Source: Holzapfeliella saturejae
GTDB taxonomy: Bacteria > Bacillota > Bacilli > Lactobacillales > Lactobacillaceae
Length of the DNA: 64,000 nucleotides
Direction: 5' to 3'
Assembly (NCBI RefSeq): GCF_037546065.1
Contig: NZ_JAWMWG010000001.1
Span: 372,001-436,000, forward strand
Below the pieces are notes generated by a model. It saw nothing but the letters and a program-made list of their open reading frames with translations, searched no databases and had not been told where the DNA came from. A program made the position numbers and the translations under genes. Positions within the stretch are counted from its first letter, which is position 1, and every line of letters starts with the position of its first letter. This document shows, piece by piece, positions 59,532-64,000 of the stretch.

Positions 59532-62399
59532 ATGAGTAAAAAGTTTCTAACAACTACGTTAGCTGCTGCAACAGTTCTGTCTGTGTCAGCTTTGCCAGCG
59601 TCACATTTGTTGTCACAACAAGCTTCAGGCAATACTGTACAAGCTGCAACTGATGATAATAGTCAATTTATCGAAAGAATCGCACCTTATGCTCAAGCAC
59701 AAGCGATGAACTATGGTGTTTATCCATCTGTTATGATGGCACAAGCAATCCTTGAAAGTGCATGGGGAACCTCTGCTCTTGGACAAGCACCTAATTACAA
59801 CTTATTTGGGATTAAGGGAGCTTATCAAGGTCAATCAGTGATGATGCCAACAAGTGAATGGGATTCAAATGCGGGTAAATATATCCAAATTCAAGCACCA
59901 TTCCGTAAGTACCCTGACTTTGGGGCATCATTTGGTGACAATGGAGATAAACTTCGTAATGGGTTAACAACTAATTCTAACTTCTATAATGGAACATGGA
60001 TTGAAAACACAACGAGTTACCAAGATTCAACTAAGTGGCTAACAGGTCGTTATGCAACTTCTCCTACTTATAATACAAACTTAAATCGTGTGATTGAAAC
60101 TTACAACTTAACACGTTTTGATCCTCAAGTAACAACGGTTAATGGACAAGTCCAAACGAAGACAACAGCTAACTTATATAACACTTACACAGGTGTAAAG
60201 ACCAAGTCTAATACAGCAACAGCAGGACAAGTTTTCTCAATCAACCAAAAGGTTGTTTTACCAGATAATAGTATCTACTACCGTCTAACTAACAATCTGT
60301 GGGTAAGTGACAAAGATGTGACTTCAAACATCAGCCAAGGCCCTATAAACAATAACCAAAATACACAACCTACAACTGATAAAGCACAAAGCTTTGCACC
60401 ATTTAGTAAAGGTGCTCAATTAAATAGTAACGTTTCAGGTTATCAATTAAGTTCAGATAACACATTCAGTGCAAGCAAACAGCTAACAAGTCAACATGTC
60501 CAATTAACAACTAAAGCAACAACGACACAAGGTATTGTTTACTACTTATCAAGTACCAATGGTGTTTGGATTAAAGCTTCTGATTTAACTTTAGACAAAG
60601 ACCAGGCAAGTCAAGCACCAGAAAACCCTGTGAATAAAACATCAATGGAGTCTAAAGATGTGCGTATGCAAGATAACTATAATATTTATAGTCTAAGCGG
60701 CAATACTTTTAGTTTATCTACTAACACGAATAATTTTAGTGACAAATACGTTAAAGCCATTGAAAAAGCAACACAAGGTAACCGTACTTACTACTTATTA
60801 TCGGATGGTCAAAAACAATTAGGTTGGATTGATCAAATCGGTGTCATTGATGAAGTTAAAGTAGTTGAAGATTTTTATAAACAACAACCTATCAAAAAGT
60901 CAGATAATTTGGATGTTCCAGTATACATTAGGTTATTAGCTGATGATGTAATTTTTCAAATAAAAGACGATCAATTTGTTGAATCAAGAAAAGCAGGAGA
61001 TCTTGCAAACAATACTAACCTAAGAATGATTCAGGTCGCAGCTAAGGGAGAAAATGAATTTTATTTAATTTCTGATGGTGAAAAAGATTTAGGATATATT
61101 GGACAAAGTGCAATGGGACATTTATTCAATATACCTAAAGCTCAAGATGTAACGCCACAAAAAGTTAGTGTTAACACTAATGTTCAACATTATTACTTGA
61201 CTGATGCTGGATTTAGCAAAGCAAACGAGAAACTTTCATCAAGCATGATGGTTATTAAAAAAGCTACTTCTGGATATAAAGAATACAGCTTATTATCAAA
61301 TGATGGTAAAACACCTGTTGCATGGGTACAAAGTTCAGATGTGAAAGCTGCTAATACAAACACACAACAACCAACAGATAATAAAGTTACAACGCAAGAT
61401 GTAACGCCACAAAAAGTAATTATTAATGCAGGAGCAGCAAACTACTACTTGATGAACAACGGTTTTGTGAATGCAGGTGAAAAACTACCATCATCAATGA
61501 CTGTGATTAAGACAGCGACAAAAGGGTCAACTCAATACAGCCTAGTTTCAACAGATGGTAAGACACCATTTGCGTGGGTACAAAGTTCAGATGTGAAAGC
61601 TGTTAATAATGTGCAACAATCAACAGATAACAACAAGGTCACAACCCAAGATGTAACGCCTAAGTCTGTTAAAGTAGCTTCTGGCTACAATACCTATTAC
61701 TTATTATCAAGTGGTTTTTCACGTTTTGGTAATACGTCAGATATGAATGTCCAAGGTTCTACGGATACTAAGGTAATTCAAACGGCAACGCAGAATAATA
61801 AAAGCTATTCTCTTTTATCTTTAGATGGTAAAACACCATTTGCTTGGGTTTCAAGTGAAGCTGTGGAAGATGGAGTTTTATATGCTTCTACTAATAACAA
61901 TCCAATTGGGTTATCTGATGTTTCAAAATCAGCAACTGTTGTAAACGGTGGTAATGCATATTATCTAACTAGTGTGGGAAATGGAGATACTTTAAACTTA
62001 ATAAGTGCAGGCAAAAGTGATGATTATGCTGGTACTGTTAAAGTAATTAAGCAAGCAACTCAAAATGGTAAAAAATATTACTTAATCTCAAAAGATGGAC
62101 AGTCAGGTCTAGCTTGGATTGATGAAGCAGGTCTTTACTTAGGTAATACGCAACAATCTTCTAACCAAAATACTCAAGCTCAAACTTCAAGTATGCAAAC
62201 CTTAAATGGTACAGCAACAATTAACTATGTACCAGGTTATAGTATTAGAGTTTGGACTGATAGTCTTCAACCAACAGAAAACTATTTAAAACATGATACA
62301 GCTTGGCGTGTGTTTGGTAAAAAAGTGATGGGCAACAAAACATACTATCAAGTTGGATTAAATCAATGGATTGATAGTCAATATGCCAAAATTAGTTAA
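59532..62399 (+). CDS. GH73-type N-acetylglucosaminidase with GW-like repeats and SLAP anchor
   Basis: 955 residues. Signal peptide (to about 37), then a glucosaminidase domain (about 45-195) with the catalytic region AQAILESAWGTSALG and YNLFGIKG. It cleaves wall glycan strands, probably in cell separation. Eight modules of about 65-85 residues follow, many ending in GWI or AWV as in GW domains, and the last is a SLAP module (NYVPGYSIRVWTD ... QWIDSQYAK). ATG 59532 has GAGGAGAG upstream. Confidence 0.88.
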   Translation: MSKKFLTTTLAAATVLSVSALPASHLLSQQASGNTVQAATDDNSQFIERIAPYAQAQAMNYGVYPSVMMAQAILESAWGTSALGQAPNYNLFGIKGAYQGQSVMMPTSEWDSNAGKYIQIQAPFRKYPDFGASFGDNGDKLRNGLTTNSNFYNGTWIENTTSYQDSTKWLTGRYATSPTYNTNLNRVIETYNLTRFDPQVTTVNGQVQTKTTANLYNTYTGVKTKSNTATAGQVFSINQKVVLPDNSIYYRLTNNLWVSDKDVTSNISQGPINNNQNTQPTTDKAQSFAPFSKGAQLNSNVSGYQLSSDNTFSASKQLTSQHVQLTTKATTTQGIVYYLSSTNGVWIKASDLTLDKDQASQAPENPVNKTSMESKDVRMQDNYNIYSLSGNTFSLSTNTNNFSDKYVKAIEKATQGNRTYYLLSDGQKQLGWIDQIGVIDEVKVVEDFYKQQPIKKSDNLDVPVYIRLLADDVIFQIKDDQFVESRKAGDLANNTNLRMIQVAAKGENEFYLISDGEKDLGYIGQSAMGHLFNIPKAQDVTPQKVSVNTNVQHYYLTDAGFSKANEKLSSSMMVIKKATSGYKEYSLLSNDGKTPVAWVQSSDVKAANTNTQQPTDNKVTTQDVTPQKVIINAGAANYYLMNNGFVNAGEKLPSSMTVIKTATKGSTQYSLVSTDGKTPFAWVQSSDVKAVNNVQQSTDNNKVTTQDVTPKSVKVASGYNTYYLLSSGFSRFGNTSDMNVQGSTDTKVIQTATQNNKSYSLLSLDGKTPFAWVSSEAVEDGVLYASTNNNPIGLSDVSKSATVVNGGNAYYLTSVGNGDTLNLISAGKSDDYAGTVKVIKQATQNGKKYYLISKDGQSGLAWIDEAGLYLGNTQQSSNQNTQAQTSSMQTLNGTATINYVPGYSIRVWTDSLQPTENYLKHDTAWRVFGKKVMGNKTYYQVGLNQWIDSQYAKIS
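61143..61894 (+). repeat. Three tandem GW-like modules, 252-base period
   Basis: Copies begin with codons for QDVTP at about 61143, 61395 and 61647, exactly 252 bases (84 codons) apart; the first two share QDVTPQKV and the ending AWVQSSDVKA. They lie in the wall hydrolase gene and probably arose by unequal recombination. Copy number could vary between strains. Confidence 0.75.
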
Positions 62400-62406
62400 T
62401 TAGTAA

Positions 62407-62440
62407 CAAAAAACCTCTCTTACGAGAGGTTTTTTTATTT
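62407..62440 (+). terminator. Terminator of the wall hydrolase gene
   Basis: AAACCTCTC and GAGAGGTTT pair around TTAC with a T-run. Confidence 0.9.
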
Positions 62441-62513
62441 TGTCGCAAAATAATAGTACGCATTACCTATATATTATGCTAATCTTAAATTATTATAATA
62501 TAAGGAGAGAAAA

Positions 62514-63335
62514 ATGAAAATTAAGTCGCATCCAGCATTAGAATTTTTTAAAGGAAAAATCATCTCACACGAGTTTTTGCAAACGGAGGAAGCAAGACAA
62601 CAGATTGAGTTTAAAGATAGTCACGTACTTTCAGAAAAAGTGATTGCTATGTACTCATTTTTTGATGCGCCGATATTTTCAGGAGTGAAAACAATTATTT
62701 TTGATTTGGATCATGGGGTTATCGGGGTTAAAGCCTCAACTAGACAACTAATGAACGATTTTGTGAAGTCAGGGACGTTGAACTTCTTGCATGATCGATA
62801 TTTAAGACGCTACTTTAAAGCCTCACATTTACATACCTTTTGTTGCGGCACCTACACGTTCTTTTCATTAAAGGGCTATGCCAAGCAAGTGACAGATTGG
62901 GTCGGATTACATCATATTTTAGACATGAGTGATAATCAGCGTTTAGTTTTGTTTAAGTCACTTGTTGGATTAGACTTTCGTTTTCAAGGTTTATTTGCTG
63001 TGGTTCATAAATTCGTGAACGAATCGGTTTCGATGTCGGCTTTTGCTCACCAAATTCTGCGCCTATTTTTAGATGAGCGTGGATTATTATTTGCACCAAG
63101 GGATAACTTCGTTAAACGTTCCTTAGCATTCAACGATGACTATATTTTGCACCATTATCGACTGTTATTTCCAAGAAGTACGGAAAAAACAGTCTTTTTT
63201 TGTACGCTAATGAAAGATGAAGCCTTGAAGGTTGCCTATCAGTTGCTCAAAAAAGAATATGATTTGATTATTGAAGAACGAGAATGGTTACAATTGATTG
63301 ATTATCGCCTAAAATCTAAACTTTATTTATGGTAA
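62514..63335 (+). CDS. ComK-like competence regulator
   Basis: 273 residues, no membrane segment. The middle part, GTYTFFSLKGYAKQVTDWVG followed by LHHI, fits the ComK pattern of a FF/FP strand, a spaced Trp and a His-Ile, and precedes a variable C-terminus longer than in Bacillus ComK (about 190 residues). ComK binds AT-boxes to switch on DNA-uptake genes. AAGGAGAG is 6 bases before the ATG. The neighbouring ComX-like sigma factor supports a link to competence. Assignment is by eye and moderate. Confidence 0.55.
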   Translation: MKIKSHPALEFFKGKIISHEFLQTEEARQQIEFKDSHVLSEKVIAMYSFFDAPIFSGVKTIIFDLDHGVIGVKASTRQLMNDFVKSGTLNFLHDRYLRRYFKASHLHTFCCGTYTFFSLKGYAKQVTDWVGLHHILDMSDNQRLVLFKSLVGLDFRFQGLFAVVHKFVNESVSMSAFAHQILRLFLDERGLLFAPRDNFVKRSLAFNDDYILHHYRLLFPRSTEKTVFFCTLMKDEALKVAYQLLKKEYDLIIEEREWLQLIDYRLKSKLYLW

Positions 63336-63354
63336 TTTTGCCCGCTAGTGAGGG

Positions 63355-63494
63355 AGTACCAGGTGTACTGTTCTAGGTCGTGGTGGTTTTGGTAAGAGAC
63401 TAAATGCTGGTTTAATGCGGGTTAAGTGGTACAAGTAAGCGGAGGAAATGCTGACTTGCTTCTTGTATTCTAAGACTACCACAAGCGCTTGTGG
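63355..63494 (+). ncRNA. Structured leader RNA between ComK-like and ComX-like genes
   Basis: A hairpin AGTAC/GTACT (63355-63369) is followed by a 13-bp stem with three G-U pairs (63380-63392 with 63470-63482) enclosing a second stem of 10 bp with one bulge (63430-63440 with 63458-63467). The 3' arm of the long stem overlaps the hairpin CCACAA/TTGTGG (63479-63494), so the two are mutually exclusive. It may be the 5' leader of the sigma gene, 26 bases downstream, or a separate RNA. I cannot match a known class. Confidence 0.45.
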
Positions 63495-63520
63495 CAACTT
63501 TTAGATGAAGAGGTCACAAT

Positions 63521-63994
63521 ATGGAACAAGCATTCAACCAAGCACTACTTAATAGCCGAGTGATACATGGCGCAATTAAAGCTGCCGGCATTTACCATTA
63601 TCGGATGGATTACCAAGATTTTGTCCAAGAGGGCATGATTAATTACGCTAAAGTTTACAAAAAGTACCATGCGCAAGAAGAGCTCACTAAGATTAATCAA
63701 CTCGCTTTTCAAAAGATTAAGTGGCAGGCAATAGATCAACTAAGAAAACAGATGAGACAAAGTGTTGAAGTTATGACAACAGAAGAGCAGTGGGGATTAT
63801 TTGAAGAAAATAGTCAATTTAAGATTGCTGACGTTATTAATCAGTTGTCATTTAAGTCGCAAGATAAACAACGACTCATTGCGATTTTTGATTCAGGCTA
63901 CTCGATGCGAGATTTAGCCAAGCAAGAAGCAGTTTCAACTAAATATTTACAACGCCTGAAACAAGAATTGAGACAACAACTAACGAATAATTAG
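63521..63994 (+). CDS. ComX/SigH-like sigma-70-family factor
   Basis: 157 residues. Region 2 is seen in MDYQDFVQEGMINYAKVYKK (core and -10 recognition) and region 4 in the C-terminal helix-turn-helix YSMRDLAKQEAVSTKYLQRL; length and layout match the small ComX/SigH factors of Lactobacillaceae, which direct competence genes. An AAGAGG precedes the ATG. A structured RNA and the ComK-like gene lie upstream. Confidence 0.8.
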   Translation: MEQAFNQALLNSRVIHGAIKAAGIYHYRMDYQDFVQEGMINYAKVYKKYHAQEELTKINQLAFQKIKWQAIDQLRKQMRQSVEVMTTEEQWGLFEENSQFKIADVINQLSFKSQDKQRLIAIFDSGYSMRDLAKQEAVSTKYLQRLKQELRQQLTNN

Positions 63995-64000
63995 CTGTTA

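Noticed and set aside
63355..63494. 6S RNA, SRP RNA, RNase P RNA or T-box identity for the structured RNA
   Set aside because: I could not find the conserved elements of SRP, RNase P or T-box RNAs; 6S RNA cannot be excluded without a covariance search, so no name is given.
1..64000. tRNA and rRNA genes
   Set aside because: I looked for T-loop (GGTTCGAATCC-type) and rRNA signatures in the intergenic stretches and saw none.

Overview
The window looks like a chromosome segment of a low-GC Gram-positive lactic acid bacterium, most likely of the Lactobacillaceae. The main reasons are SLAP-type (bacterial S-layer) C-terminal domains in a surface-layer protein and a wall hydrolase, a 787-residue phosphoketolase, a PepO endopeptidase, a D-aspartate-ligase-like ATP-grasp enzyme, a glycine betaine binding protein, and many small MarR/TetR/LytTR-controlled transport operons. 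Base composition is AT-rich and even throughout. I see no insertion sequence, prophage block, CRISPR array, tRNA or rRNA gene. The genus cannot be fixed from the sequence alone.

Layout. 1-3.8 kb: end of a betaine-uptake binding protein, a nitroreductase, an unknown membrane protein and a DUF3290/DUF421 pair. 3.9-8.3 kb: three tandem paralogous APC amino acid permeases, each preceded by a strong hairpin. The second and third also have short leader peptides (one with His codons, one ending in a Tyr/Trp-rich run) whose ribosome binding sites can be masked by RNA structure. 8.4-14.9 kb: MarR regulator, DNA photolyase, a plasmid-type DUF536-like HTH protein, glucose 1-dehydrogenase-type SDR, CAP-domain surface protein and D-Ala-D-Ala ligase. 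15-19.8 kb: GtrA protein, GntR regulator, phosphoketolase, and a divergent DUF4260/TetR pair. 19.8-25 kb: alpha/beta hydrolase, YbjQ protein, ABC-2 exporter and two tandem tyrosine phosphatases.

25-30 kb: a PhnDCEE-type ABC importer with a PhnD paralogue at each end; the first phnD and phnC share an upstream regulatory sequence. 30-37.3 kb: MarR-MFS drug efflux pair, CDF metal transporter, an unknown protein, a calcineurin-like phosphoesterase and asparagine synthetase. 37.4-45.2 kb: XRE regulator, 3-methyladenine glycosylase, TetR-MMPL efflux operon, and an ABC-2 transporter/LytTR/DUF3021 operon. 45.3-52.9 kb: D-Asp ligase candidate, LacD aldolase, PepO, Nudix hydrolase, MarR and aldo/keto reductase. 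52.9-56.9 kb: a MerR-controlled aldo/keto reductase broken by one in-frame amber codon, a degenerate RusA-like protein, two linked unknown genes and a DUF1659-like/DUF2922 pair.

57-64 kb: the S-layer gene with a long structured leader, then a GH73-type wall hydrolase with GW-like repeats and the same SLAP anchor, then a ComK-like protein, a structured non-coding stretch and a ComX/SigH-like sigma factor. The most interesting signals are the masked leader peptides of the permease cluster (5.3-7.0 kb), the alternative-pairing RNA between the ComK-like and ComX-like genes (63.35-63.5 kb), the shared upstream element of the phn locus, and the single-base disruption of the aldo/keto reductase.
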